From: Sphingopyxis sp. HIX
Lineage (GTDB): Bacteria; Pseudomonadota; Alphaproteobacteria; Sphingomonadales; Sphingomonadaceae
DNA length: 39,409 bases
Assembly: GCF_001468285.1 (NCBI RefSeq)
Contig: NZ_LNSB01000051.1
Span: 1 to 39,409 of the forward strand
Reading direction: 5' to 3'
Positions 24,401 through 32,924 of this stretch are shown piece after piece. Made by a program: the position numbers and the translations under genes. Numbering within the stretch: position 1 is the first letter of the stretch; each line of letters begins with the position of its first letter. Under the pieces are notes generated by a model. It searched no databases and was not told the origin of the DNA. It saw only the letters and a list, made by a program, of their open reading frames with translations.

Positions 24401-25544
24401 CGACACCGCGGTCGCCAGCGCCAGCTTCTATCTCTACGCCAATATCGAGAACCTGACCCTCGCGGCGGGCGTCGGCAATATCTTCGGCGTGGGCAACGAG
24501 CTCGCGAACACGATCCTCGGCAACGAGGGGGAAAATCTGCTGATCGCCGGCGCGGGCGCCGACATCGTCCGCGGCGGCGCCGCGCGCGACGCGATTTTCG
24601 GCGAGGACGGCGACGACCAGCTCTTCGGCGAAGCGGGAATCGACTATATCGTGGCGGGCGCCGGCAACGACATGATCGCGGGCGGCAAGGACGCGGATGA
24701 AATCTACGGCGGCGACGGCGACGATTATATCTACGGCGGCAACAATGGCGGCAGCATCGCCGACGCGGATTTCTCGACCGACATTCTCGTTGGCGGCGCC
24801 GGGAATGATTTCATCAACGGCGGAGAATCTTTTTATCCCAGCGGCAACGGTCTTGGCGATTACGACCTGATGTACGGAAACGAAGGCGACGACCGCTATG
24901 TCGTCGACACGCCAGCCGACCTTGTTTTCGAAAATGCCGGCGAGGGCAATGACACTGTTTACGCCGGGATCGAGGGCGCCGGCTATTATCTCTATGCCAA
25001 TATCGAAAATCTGTTCCTGGAGGGAACCACGCCCTTTGGGGTCGGAAACGATCTGGACAATGTGATGGGCGGCAATGCCGTGGACAATTATCTGCTCGGC
25101 GGCGCGGGCAACGATACGCTCGACGGCCGGGGCGGCAACGACGTGCTGTTCGGCGAGGCGGGGAATGATATCTTCGTCTTCACGGGCGGCGCCGGATCGG
25201 ACGTCATCGGCGACTTCACCCGCGGACAGGACCGCATCGACCTCAGCGCGCTCGGCATCACCGGCCTCGCGCAGATCAGCGGCGGCTTCGTGCAGGACGG
25301 CAATGTCGGCGCGATCCGTCTCGCCTCGGGCGACCTGATCGTGCTGCACAATGTCCAGATGTCCGCGCTGACCGCGGGCGACTTCATCTTCGCGAGCAGT
25401 CCGGCCAAGATGGACGCGTTCGCGGACATGGCGATGCTCGCACAGGATGCCTTCGATGGCGGCAGCGATGCGCCGCTCTTCGGCGACCAGGGCGCCGAAA
25501 TCTGGCTGAACCTCTACGCGCGCGAGGCGGTGCTGTTCGGCTGA
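21486..25544 (+). CDS. Large RTX calcium-binding secreted protein, copy 1
   Basis: Acidic protein of 1352 residues starting with GTG at 21486 (MANFQGGPGSDSYVGTGGADTI), preceded by GATGGGGGAA. Nonapeptide RTX repeats (GGxGxDxLx) appear from residue 15 to about 1225 in blocks, separated by beta modules. An internal duplicated module occurs at about 104 and 337 (ending IGGGTIVNIE / IGGGVITNIE). The C-terminal 130 residues (SDVIGDFTRGQDRIDLSALG to REAVLFG) hold the likely type I secretion signal. No N-terminal signal peptide. Calcium-induced folding after export is the family rule. No type I secretion ABC or fusion gene lies in the window. It could be a surface layer or adhesin protein. Confidence 0.85.
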   Translation: MANFQGGPGSDSYVGTGGADTIDGAGGDDTLAGAGGADTIDGGDGNDTLYSGDPSAYYERPYFDNPFIAPTLDTGTERDTLRGGAGADRLFAGFGDNVDGGADFDRLLISFSGATSGLTINTGAFLAGVTIGGGTIVNIETVDWLEGTNFADTINGAAMSAQAPIFALGGDDNILAGEFTGNIYGGAGNDTIDMRIPFYRGGIAYGEEGDDIIHAGEQGRGFGGAGNDRITGGSEAHGGDGDDIIAAGNGISSADYGYFGDAGNDRLTGNEGSSERADNLYGGDGADILYGLDGNDLLKSGNNGPDTGAEHDQLFGGTGNDYLSFGYGDDADGGDGFDTVYIDLTGAPGGLTLNISGANSTIGGGVITNIERIDTLTATAFADTITVGHFADLVFINGGDGDDRITATTSSVRVTGGLGNDVLTGGSANDTLEGGEGNDRLNGGGGIDILYAGEGNDTIDGGDGVDEIFAGDGDDVIIGSAGHDFIRGQGGFDTADFSASATGLAIHQVDFLDFGPFTGDVTLHEVETIVGTGFADEIRGSSVGETMRGGGGDDRLYGGSGIDTLQGGSGNDLLDGGFEGDRMEGGIGDDLYIVDVAGDTVVETAGGGRDTVRVGFSYTLGTAVERLELQGSEAINGTGNELDNDLIGNSAINRLEGGAGNDLLDGGGAADTLFGGTGNDRLLGGAGNDILDPGTGVDRVEGGSGADTINFSAALSSSTPTGVGLIDGGADSDVMDLRNVGPTAAGTIEAEPGRFAFGIIVGTQRFEVIAVERILFGNANDTVGVPPGYTGSVELRAGGGNDSITAEGSSKFYGEDGDDNFFLSGVFGRTVSGLVDGGAGRDQLNLNIAFTVDLTTGIARAGDATYSVRGFEHIRAAATGGYLTTILGSAAAETIEVNAQFDDGSVGVVFDGRGGDDILNGSKGADELRGGSGNDVIDGRAGTDQLFGGLGNDIFYVDRTGDIVFENAGEGTDTAVASASFYLYANIENLTLAAGVGNIFGVGNELANTILGNEGENLLIAGAGADIVRGGAARDAIFGEDGDDQLFGEAGIDYIVAGAGNDMIAGGKDADEIYGGDGDDYIYGGNNGGSIADADFSTDILVGGAGNDFINGGESFYPSGNGLGDYDLMYGNEGDDRYVVDTPADLVFENAGEGNDTVYAGIEGAGYYLYANIENLFLEGTTPFGVGNDLDNVMGGNAVDNYLLGGAGNDTLDGRGGNDVLFGEAGNDIFVFTGGAGSDVIGDFTRGQDRIDLSALGITGLAQISGGFVQDGNVGAIRLASGDLIVLHNVQMSALTAGDFIFASSPAKMDAFADMAMLAQDAFDGGSDAPLFGDQGAEIWLNLYAREAVLFG
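24424..25544 (+). repeat. RTX C-terminal direct repeat, copy A
   Basis: This segment matches 28355-29425 of the next gene. The last 345 bases (25200-25544) differ from 29081-29425 at only four positions, two of them synonymous. The block just after 24424 is about 90% identical, and the middle part differs more and contains a length change. Confidence 0.85.
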
Positions 25545-25577
25545 GGGACCGGGTCAGCCCTTGTTGCCAGACGAGAC

Positions 25578-25622
25578 GATGAAAGCGGCCAAGCCCCGCT
25601 ATGGTCGCTTTCATCCTTTATC
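25578..25622 (+). terminator. Terminator between the RTX genes
   Basis: GATGAAAGCGGCC (25578-25590) pairs with GGTCGCTTTCATC (25603-25615) over 13 positions with one G-U and a 12-base loop. It is followed by CTTTATC. It sits 33 bases past the first RTX stop, so the two RTX genes are probably transcribed separately. Confidence 0.7.
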
Positions 25623-25648
25623 GAACCCGGGCGTATCGAGCCGCTATA

Positions 25649-25676
25649 TTGCCTTTTCCGGATAATCCCGCATAGC
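25649..25676 (+). promoter_or_regulatory. Possible promoter of the second RTX gene
   Basis: TTGCCT at 25649 and CATAGC at 25671 are separated by 16 bases; compare the arrangement before the first RTX gene. Low confidence, because neither hexamer matches the consensus well. Confidence 0.3.
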
Positions 25677-25711
25677 TGCCAGTAATTCGAGGGAAATTTT
25701 GGGGGTATTAC

Positions 25712-28700
25712 GTGCGTTTGATTCCGGTGCCGCCGGCTCCTCCGGGGCCGCTCAATCACAATCCCGCCCTCGCCGCCGGCCCCAATTGGACCATCGCCAA
25801 CGGCCAATATGTGCGAGTCGAGAATATCGAGGCCTATGGCGGTCCGATCAATACCACATACAACAGCTTCACGAACAACGGATCGCTGTTCAACCACACC
25901 GAATCGCCGGTTGGAACCGCCAATCTGGTGCCATCCATCCGCGCGGCGACGATCAGCAATTCGGGCACCGTCGTCTACACCAGCGACGGGGGTATTTCGT
26001 CGTCGATCAAAATCTTCATCACCGGTCATCAATTCACCAACAGCGGCCAGATTTTTGCCATCGCGTCGGGCAGCACCTTTGCCAAGGTCGTCGATCTTTC
26101 GGGGCCGGACGCGGTACTGGAAAATACGGGGCTGATGGCCTCATTTTCCGCGAACGCCGGATCGGTCGCCGTGTCGTCCTATTCGAGCGGAACGATCAAC
26201 AACCGCGCCGGCGGCACCATCCTGTCCGAAGGCAAGAATGCCATCGGCGTGGCAATGGCCGGGATATCCTGGGGAGGGGCGGCGCTCAACAATTGGGGGC
26301 GCATCGAAGCCGCGTCGACCGAGGGTGGCGCGCTCGCCATCGGCGTCGACATGTATATGGGCACGGTGACCAATCGCGGCACGATCGCGGGCGACATCGG
26401 CGTGACGCTGCTCGGAACGCTCGACAACCATGGCGTGATTTCCGGGCCGGTCGCGGTCTATGTGTATGAATTCGGCTATGTAAACAACCATGTCGGCGGC
26501 AGGATCGAAGGCGACGTCGTCGGTGGGACGCGCGATCTCAACCTTGTCAACGAAGGGTTGATCGTCGGCAACGTCCGTGGCGGCACGACACAGGACGTCA
26601 TCTCGAACGTCGGCGCCGGCGCGGTCGATGGCAATGTCTATCTCGGGCTGGGCAACGACCGCTTTACCGGTGCCGGGGCGCGGGACCGGGTCACCGGAGA
26701 CGCCGGCAACGACACCGTCGATGGCGCCGCCGGCGACGACCTCCTGCTCGGCGGCGCAGGCAACGATATTCTGCTGGGCGGCGCGGGCAATGACGGCCTG
26801 TTCGGCGAGTCGGGCAACGACCGGATCGTGACCTCGGGGGCCGACATCGTCGATGGCGGCGCCGGGAACGATCGTATCGAGCTTGGCGACTATGCGTTTC
26901 GCTCGATCGCTGGCGGTGGAGGGAATGACACGCTGGTCCTCGCGGCGGGGAGCCGGAGCATCGACGTCTCGGCTATCGTCGCCAGCGGGCGCGTCAGCGG
27001 CATCGAGACGATCGAGATGCAAGCCGGCCAGTCGCTCGCGCTCCGGGTCGGCGATGTGAAGACGCTGACCGATACGGGGCAGCGGCTCCGGATCGACGGC
27101 GTCGCCGGCAACCAGGTCATGCTGGTGGGCGCATGGCAGGCCGCGGGCGAGATCGTCGACGGCGGCGTGCGATATCTGGTCTATCAGTCCGAAGGCCGTT
27201 TCGTGGAGGTTCTTGCGGCGATCACCGCGCAGGCGAACGTCGCCGATCCCAATTTCGGCGGCCTCGATGCGATCGGGGCGGGCGCCGTCGCATGGGTGCC
27301 CGGCACGGCATCGGGTCTCGATTTTTCGCAGAGCGAGTTTTTCTTCGACAATTTCGAAGTGATCGAGACGCTCGAAGTGCCCGAAGAGCATCTCTGGTAC
27401 AACATAGGTTTCAACCCGGTGATGACCGGCCGCTTCGATAGCTCCAACGTCAACGTCTACGGGACGGTGCTGGCGGTGAACGAGGAAGTGAAGACGGCGA
27501 TTGCCATCGAGTTCGACGGCTTCGGCCGTGTCGAAAATTACGGCAGGATCGCGGCTTTTGTGACGGGCACGCAGGATTATCCGCTGATAGCCGGCTATTA
27601 TCCGCTCCAGCCCTATGGCGCCTATGGCGTTCGGGAGGCCTTCGCGCTCCGCAACGAAGGGGTGATCGAGGTCGAATCCGCGGTCAGCTGGGCGGTGGGC
27701 GCGGGCCGGATGCTGATCGAATTTTTCGACTATGACCGGAACGGCGATCTCTCCCAGATCGATTTCTTTCCGCACCAGCCCATCAATCAGTTCGACAACA
27801 AGGGCCTCATCTCGGCAACGGCGATGGGATCCAACGCGGTTGCCATCGGGGCAGTGACCTATGATGCGCGGAACGATGGCGACATCGAAGCGGCCGGCGG
27901 CCGGCTGGCCATCGGGCTCCATTCGTCGCTGCAGGTCGTGAACAGCGGCTCGATCGTCGCGGTGGGCAACGGGCCGGCGATCGGTGTCGTATTCTCCGGT
28001 GGCAGCCAGGCCTATATCCTTGAAAACAGCGGTACGATCGTGGGCGATTACGCGCTGCTCATACAGGTGGAGCATGTGAACCCGCGTGGTGTCACGGTCC
28101 GTAACTCCGGGCTGATGATCGGGACGGTCGCGACGTCGACGGTGGCCGACCTTGTGATCAACACGGGCCGTATCGAGGGCGCGGTGATGTTGGGCGGTGC
28201 CGCGGATACCTATGACGGGCGTGGCGGCGGGATCGTAACCGGCGGCGTCTTCGGCGGTGCCCGCGACGACCGCTACTTCGTCGATGACCAATCGACGCTG
28301 ATCTTCGAGAAGCCGAACGAGGGGACCGATATCGTCACGTCGGGGGGCAATTATTACCTCTATGCCAATGTCGAAAACCTGACCCTCGCGGCAGGCGCCG
28401 GCAATATCTTCGGCGTGGGCAACGAACTCGCGAACACCATCCTCGGCAACGAAGGCGAAAATCTGCTGATCGCGGGAGCGGGCGCTGACATCGTCCGCGG
28501 CGGCGCCGCGCGCGACGCCATTTTCGGCGAGGACGGCGACGACCAGCTCTTCGGCGATGCCGGGATCGACTATATCGTCGGCGGCACCGGCAAGGACGTC
28601 ATCGACGGCGGCGCCGACGCCGACGAGATCTATGGCCAGGACGGCGACGATACGCTGATCGGCGGGGTGGGCTTCCACACCGACATCCTCGTCGGCGGCC

Positions 28701-29425
28701 TCGGCAACGACATATTGCGCGGCGACAGCACGCTCGGCGACTACGACCTGCTTTACGGCAACGAGGGCGACGACCGCTTCTACGTCGATACCCCCGACGA
28801 CCTCGTGTTCGAGCAGGCGGGGCAGGGCACCGACACCGTCTACGCCAACATCAACGGCGCGGGCTATTATCTCTACGCCAATATCGAAAATCTGGTGCTC
28901 GAGGGGAACACGCCCTTCGGCGTCGGCAATGCGCTCGACAACCGGATGACGGGCAACGCCGCGGGCAATTACCTGCTCGGCGGCGCGGGCAACGACACGC
29001 TCGACGGCAGGGGCGGCAACGACGTGCTGTTCGGCGAGGCGGGGAACGATGTCTTCGTCTTCACCGCGGGCGGCGGGTCGGACGTCATCGGCGACTTCAC
29101 CCGCGGACAGGACCGCATCGACCTCAGCGCGCTCGGCATCACCAGCCTCGCGCAGATCAGCGGCGGCTTCGTCCAGGACGGCAATGTCGGCGCGATCCGC
29201 CTCGCCTCGGGCGACCTGATCGTGCTGCACAATGTCCAGATGTCCGCGCTGACCGCGGGCGACTTCATCTTCGCGAGCAGTCCGGCCAAGATGGACGCGT
29301 TCGCGGACATGGCGATGCTCGCACAGGATGCCTTCGATGGCGGCAGCGATGTGCCGCTCTTCGGCGACCAGGGCGCCGAAATCTGGCTGAACCTCTACGC
29401 GCGCGAGGCGGTGCTGTTCGGCTGA
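25712..29425 (+). CDS. Large RTX protein with beta-helix-like repeats, copy 2
   Basis: Protein of 1237 residues with a GTG start at 25712. Residues about 50-310 hold NxGxI-type repeats (TINNRAGGTILSEGKN, TVTNRGTIAGD, TLDNHGVISG) typical of right-handed beta-helix passengers of autotransporters. RTX nonapeptides occupy about 313-390. A second NxGxI region covers about 520-850, and the shared RTX/C-terminal module runs from about 852 to the end. No signal peptide and no autotransporter barrel are present, so export by a type I system is inferred from the end shared with the first RTX protein. The start is uncertain by a few codons. The N-terminal two thirds are unrelated to copy 1. Confidence 0.85.
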   Translation: MRLIPVPPAPPGPLNHNPALAAGPNWTIANGQYVRVENIEAYGGPINTTYNSFTNNGSLFNHTESPVGTANLVPSIRAATISNSGTVVYTSDGGISSSIKIFITGHQFTNSGQIFAIASGSTFAKVVDLSGPDAVLENTGLMASFSANAGSVAVSSYSSGTINNRAGGTILSEGKNAIGVAMAGISWGGAALNNWGRIEAASTEGGALAIGVDMYMGTVTNRGTIAGDIGVTLLGTLDNHGVISGPVAVYVYEFGYVNNHVGGRIEGDVVGGTRDLNLVNEGLIVGNVRGGTTQDVISNVGAGAVDGNVYLGLGNDRFTGAGARDRVTGDAGNDTVDGAAGDDLLLGGAGNDILLGGAGNDGLFGESGNDRIVTSGADIVDGGAGNDRIELGDYAFRSIAGGGGNDTLVLAAGSRSIDVSAIVASGRVSGIETIEMQAGQSLALRVGDVKTLTDTGQRLRIDGVAGNQVMLVGAWQAAGEIVDGGVRYLVYQSEGRFVEVLAAITAQANVADPNFGGLDAIGAGAVAWVPGTASGLDFSQSEFFFDNFEVIETLEVPEEHLWYNIGFNPVMTGRFDSSNVNVYGTVLAVNEEVKTAIAIEFDGFGRVENYGRIAAFVTGTQDYPLIAGYYPLQPYGAYGVREAFALRNEGVIEVESAVSWAVGAGRMLIEFFDYDRNGDLSQIDFFPHQPINQFDNKGLISATAMGSNAVAIGAVTYDARNDGDIEAAGGRLAIGLHSSLQVVNSGSIVAVGNGPAIGVVFSGGSQAYILENSGTIVGDYALLIQVEHVNPRGVTVRNSGLMIGTVATSTVADLVINTGRIEGAVMLGGAADTYDGRGGGIVTGGVFGGARDDRYFVDDQSTLIFEKPNEGTDIVTSGGNYYLYANVENLTLAAGAGNIFGVGNELANTILGNEGENLLIAGAGADIVRGGAARDAIFGEDGDDQLFGDAGIDYIVGGTGKDVIDGGADADEIYGQDGDDTLIGGVGFHTDILVGGLGNDILRGDSTLGDYDLLYGNEGDDRFYVDTPDDLVFEQAGQGTDTVYANINGAGYYLYANIENLVLEGNTPFGVGNALDNRMTGNAAGNYLLGGAGNDTLDGRGGNDVLFGEAGNDVFVFTAGGGSDVIGDFTRGQDRIDLSALGITSLAQISGGFVQDGNVGAIRLASGDLIVLHNVQMSALTAGDFIFASSPAKMDAFADMAMLAQDAFDGGSDVPLFGDQGAEIWLNLYAREAVLFG
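28355..29425 (+). repeat. RTX C-terminal direct repeat, copy B
   Basis: Partner of 24424-25544. The C-terminal 345 bases have only four mismatches to copy A, whereas the central part diverges. This is consistent with recent gene conversion or duplication. Confidence 0.85.
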
Positions 29426-29434
29426 CCCCGCCGG

Positions 29435-30166
29435 TCAGCCCTGCATGATCGCCTTGACGTCGTGGAGGTAAGTGCGGCCGATGCGGTGCACCCCGCCTTC
29501 GCCGAGATCCACGCTCCAAGCACCGTCGCCATGGTGCTTGAGCCCGGCGATGCCGTCGCGGCGCACCATCTTCGAGCGGTGGATGCGCATGAACTGGTCG
29601 GGGTCCATGCGCGCCTCCAGCGACTTGATCGTCTGGTGGATCAGCCAACTGCGTGCGCCGACGTGCAGCCGCATATAATCGCGCTCGGCCTCGATCAAAT
29701 CGACCTGGCCCGCGTCGATGCGCAGCATCTCGCCGCGGTTCTGAACCCAGAATTCGCCGATCCACTTGCTCTTCGGCGATCGCGTGCGGTCGGTCGCGCG
29801 CCATTCGCGCACGCGCGTCAGCGCGCGGCCGAGGCGCTCGGGCGACACGGGTTTCAGCAGATAGTCGACCGCCGCGACGTCGAAGGCGGCGACGGCATAT
29901 TGGTCGAAGGCGGTCACGAAGATCACCGCGGGCGGATTGTCGAGCTTGTCGATCGCCGCGGCGACGTCGAGTCCGCTGAGGCCCGGCATCGCGATGTCGC
30001 AGAGCACCAGGTCGGGCGCCAGCGCCTCGACCAGCCGCAGCGCGGAGGCGCCGTCGGTCGCGGTGCCGACCAACGACACGCCGTCCTGCTGCCCCGCCAG
30101 GATCTGCAGCCGTTCGATCGCCAGCGGCTCGTCGTCGACGATCAGCGTCCGCAAAGTCTGGATCAT
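29435..30166 (-). CDS. LytTR family response regulator
   Basis: Response regulator of 243 residues from the ATG at 30166. The receiver domain (about 5-120) has D11/D12, phospho-acceptor D57 (LVLCDIAMPGLSG) and K105 (LLKPVSPERL). The C-terminal LytTR DNA-binding domain (about 145-240) contains DLIEAERDYMRLHV, then FMRIHRSKMV. LytTR regulators bind direct-repeat DNA sites and often control exported or surface functions. The gene follows the sensor kinase by four bases on the same strand and converges with the second RTX gene with nine bases between the stops. Its target is not visible. Confidence 0.9.
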   Translation of the reverse strand: MIQTLRTLIVDDEPLAIERLQILAGQQDGVSLVGTATDGASALRLVEALAPDLVLCDIAMPGLSGLDVAAAIDKLDNPPAVIFVTAFDQYAVAAFDVAAVDYLLKPVSPERLGRALTRVREWRATDRTRSPKSKWIGEFWVQNRGEMLRIDAGQVDLIEAERDYMRLHVGARSWLIHQTIKSLEARMDPDQFMRIHRSKMVRRDGIAGLKHHGDGAWSVDLGEGGVHRIGRTYLHDVKAIMQG

Positions 30167-30170
30167 CGTC

Positions 30171-31346
30171 TCAGCATCCCCCCTGCTGCGACAGCGGCAG
30201 CCACAGCGACACGACGAAGCCGCCGTCGTCGGACTTGCCCCATTCGCATCCCGCGGCGGGACCATAGCGCGTCAGCAGCCGTTCGCGAACATTGCCAAGG
30301 CCGAGGCCCGTTCCCGACGCCGGGACCGGCGCCTTGGGGTCGATGTCATTCTCGATCCTGAGCACCAACAGGCCATATTCGGCGCTCGCGGTCAGCCGGA
30401 TCGCTATCGTGCCCTTGCTCGGCGACACGCCATATTTGATCGCATTCTCGATGATCGGCTGCAGGATCAGCACGGGCACGCACGCGTGCTCGAGCTCGCT
30501 CGGCATCGCCACCTCGACGTGCAGCCGGTCGGGAAAACGCGTCTGTTCGATGTCGAGATACAGCCGCTGCAGCGCGATCTCCTCGCTCAAGCTGACGAGC
30601 TGCTCGGGATCGATCGCCAGGCTCGAGCGCAGGAACGAGGCGAGGTTCATGATCATCGTCTCGGCCTCGGTCTTCGATCCCTTGAGCACCAGCGTCGACA
30701 GCGAATTGAGCGTGTTGAACAGGAAGTGCGGGTTGACCTGATAGTGGAGCGCGCGCAGCTGCGCATTCTGCGCCTCGAGGCGATAGCTGTCGGCGCGGCG
30801 CTCGACCGCGTGCATCTCGTTCGCATAGCCGAAGGCGACATAGAGCGCCGCCCACACCGCAAAGAAGAAATACCAGCGGATCGAGCTGTCGAGGATCAGC
30901 ATGAGCTCCCATGCGATCGGATATTTCTGCTGGACCTCGGCGATGATCTTCTCGGCGTCGGGGGTCGGGAACCAGTAGAAGAAGACGAGCAGGTTGATCG
31001 CCGCATAGAGGATGACGAGCGGGATCGCGGTCCCCATAGCCGCGGCGAGCCTTGCGCCGAAGCTTTGCGGCTGGACGCGCTGGAGCAGCTGATAGAGGAC
31101 GAAGGTACACAATATGCCCGCGACGACGACGATCGCGCGGCGCCCGACATAGGCCCATTGCTCGCTCGCCCCGGCCAGCATCGCGAGGCCCGTCGTGATC
31201 AGGAAATAGAGCAGCCACATCGCGATGATCGAGCCGATCGCGACGCGCGGATTGACGCGGGCGTCGGAGGCGCGCCAGTCGGGCGCGGCGGCGAGGAATC
31301 TGGCGCGGCGATCGCTCTGGGCCAGTTTGCGGTCGGATATATTCAT
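30171..31346 (-). CDS. LytS-type sensor histidine kinase
   Basis: Membrane histidine kinase of 391 residues. The start at 31346 has a strong GGAGGGCGGCA just upstream. TM helices lie near 37-58, 70-87, 105-125 and 155-174. A short coiled segment leads to the His_kinase domain: phospho-acceptor H207 in VNPHFLFNTLNS, N-box NAIKYGVSP and G-box GTGLGLGNVRERL. This is the histidine kinase class that pairs with LytTR regulators. The sensory input appears to be the membrane region, because no large periplasmic domain is present. It is operonic with the regulator. Confidence 0.9.
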   Translation of the reverse strand: MNISDRKLAQSDRRARFLAAAPDWRASDARVNPRVAIGSIIAMWLLYFLITTGLAMLAGASEQWAYVGRRAIVVVAGILCTFVLYQLLQRVQPQSFGARLAAAMGTAIPLVILYAAINLLVFFYWFPTPDAEKIIAEVQQKYPIAWELMLILDSSIRWYFFFAVWAALYVAFGYANEMHAVERRADSYRLEAQNAQLRALHYQVNPHFLFNTLNSLSTLVLKGSKTEAETMIMNLASFLRSSLAIDPEQLVSLSEEIALQRLYLDIEQTRFPDRLHVEVAMPSELEHACVPVLILQPIIENAIKYGVSPSKGTIAIRLTASAEYGLLVLRIENDIDPKAPVPASGTGLGLGNVRERLLTRYGPAAGCEWGKSDDGGFVVSLWLPLSQQGGC

Positions 31347-31452
31347 TGCCGCCCTCCTAGACCAAGCCGCGGCCCCATGCGAGTCGGCACTGGGCCGCCA
31401 GTCGAACATGGGGGGAAGTTGGTCGAAAGCTGAAGCGCAGATGAACGGCGGT

Positions 31453-32916
31453 TCAGGCCACGCGCTCGAGCATCGCGCCGCGCCAGCCGCCCCGGCGATA
31501 CACGATCCACGCCATCGCCAGCGAGGCGAGCGAGGAGAGCGGGAAGCTCCACCACAATATGTCGCTGCCTATCGCGGGATAGCCGAACCAATAGATGCCG
31601 AGGCGGATCGGGAACATCGACAGGAACAGGATCAGCAGCGGCGGCACGACCGACCCGTTGGCGCGCAGCGTGCTGATCAGCACGATCGTCGTCCCGAAGG
31701 GCAGGAAGGTCCATGTCGCGATCAGCTGGATATTGCGCGCGACCTCGATCGCGGGGCTGCCGCTGCCGAGGAACAGCGCGAGTGCGGCGCGGTCGAAAAC
31801 CAGGAGCAGAACGATCAGCACCCCGGTCATGCCGAGGTTGATCGCGATCCCGCTGTTGGTCACCGACGCCACCCGGTCCCAGCGGTTCGCGCCGATATTC
31901 TGCGCTGCCATCGAGCTCACGGCGGCGCCGACCGCAAGCGCGGGCATCTGGATATAGTTCCACAGCTGCAATGTCGCACCATAGGCGGCGGAGGTCACCA
32001 GCCCCTCGCGATTGACCAGACCGACCATGACCAGCCCCGCGCCCGAGATGACGAGCATCTGCGCTCCCATCGGCAGCCCGCGGCCGACGATGAAGCGCAG
32101 CTCGCTCCACTTGGGATAGAGGTAGGCGAGCTCGCGGCCGCGGAGGCGCAGCACATGGTTCTTCGCATAGAACCAGCCGATCATGCCCGCGAGGCTGATC
32201 GTGCCGGCGAGCGCGGTCGCCAGCGCGCTGCCCGCGATACCGAGCCGCGGGAAGGGGCCGAGGCCAAGGATCAGCACGGGGTTGAAGGCGATGTCGAGCA
32301 CGACCGCGAGGATCATGAAGCGCAGCGGGGTCACCGCATCGCCCGCGCCGCGCGATGCCATCATCAGCGTGACGCTGAGCATGCTTGCGGGGACGGCAAG
32401 GAAGGTCACGCGGAGGTAATCATGCGCGAGCGCAAAGGCCTCGGGCGGGGTTTCCAGCCAGCGCAATATCTGGTCCGACGCGAACCAGCCGATGATCGCG
32501 ATCACCACCGAGAAGATCAGCGCGAGGCCGATCACGCCGCCCGTCGCGCGGCGCGCGGCGTCGATGTCGCCGCGCCCCATCGACTGGCCGATGAGCACCG
32601 TCGCGGCCATACCGAAACCGAAAAAGGCGCCGAACATCAGGAACATGATGATGTTGGCATTGGCGGTCGCGGCGAGCGCGCCTTCGCCGAGGAACTGGCC
32701 GACCCAGATCGAATTCACCGACCCCGACAAAGTCTGCAGGATATTCGACGCGAGCGTCGGCAGTGCGAAGAGGATCAGCGTCTTGGCGATCGGCCCCTGC
32801 GTGAGGTCCATCCGCCCGCCGCCGCGTGCGGTCTGGCGCGGCGGGACCGGGCTCGCGGCCGGATCCGCTGCCGCCGCGACGGGCGTCGGCGTGACGGGGC
32901 CTTCGCCGTCGATCAC
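31453..32916 (-). CDS. MATE family efflux transporter
   Basis: Multidrug/sodium or proton antiporter of 487 residues with about twelve TM helices. Family features are ALPTLASNILQTLSGSVNSIWVGQFLG in TM1/2, MMASRGAGDAVTPLRFM near the TM5/6 junction and a mirrored second half. The GTG start at 32916 is preferred for the GGGGAGGA six bases upstream, which is supplied by a palindromic repeat. An internal ATG at 32811 (MDLTQGPIAKT) gives a more typical MATE N-terminus and is the main alternative. The gene follows valS on the same strand. The substrate is unknown. The extra 35 N-terminal residues are Pro/Ala-rich and probably disordered. Confidence 0.88.
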   Translation of the reverse strand: MIDGEGPVTPTPVAAAADPAASPVPPRQTARGGGRMDLTQGPIAKTLILFALPTLASNILQTLSGSVNSIWVGQFLGEGALAATANANIIMFLMFGAFFGFGMAATVLIGQSMGRGDIDAARRATGGVIGLALIFSVVIAIIGWFASDQILRWLETPPEAFALAHDYLRVTFLAVPASMLSVTLMMASRGAGDAVTPLRFMILAVVLDIAFNPVLILGLGPFPRLGIAGSALATALAGTISLAGMIGWFYAKNHVLRLRGRELAYLYPKWSELRFIVGRGLPMGAQMLVISGAGLVMVGLVNREGLVTSAAYGATLQLWNYIQMPALAVGAAVSSMAAQNIGANRWDRVASVTNSGIAINLGMTGVLIVLLLVFDRAALALFLGSGSPAIEVARNIQLIATWTFLPFGTTIVLISTLRANGSVVPPLLILFLSMFPIRLGIYWFGYPAIGSDILWWSFPLSSLASLAMAWIVYRRGGWRGAMLERVA

Positions 32917-32924
32917 GAAAAATC

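Noticed and set aside
21465..25349. Very long open frame on the minus strand opposite the first RTX gene
   Set aside because: It is a shadow of the RTX repeats: high GC and codon bias keep the antisense frame open. The plus frame has clear GGxGxD motifs and a proper C-terminus.
26141..29230. Long minus-strand open frame opposite the second RTX gene
   Set aside because: Same cause: low-complexity antisense of RTX and NxGxI repeats, with no domain sense.
21486..29425. Dense short repeats that could suggest a CRISPR array
   Set aside because: The repeats are degenerate nine-codon RTX units in a coding frame, without constant repeats and unique spacers.
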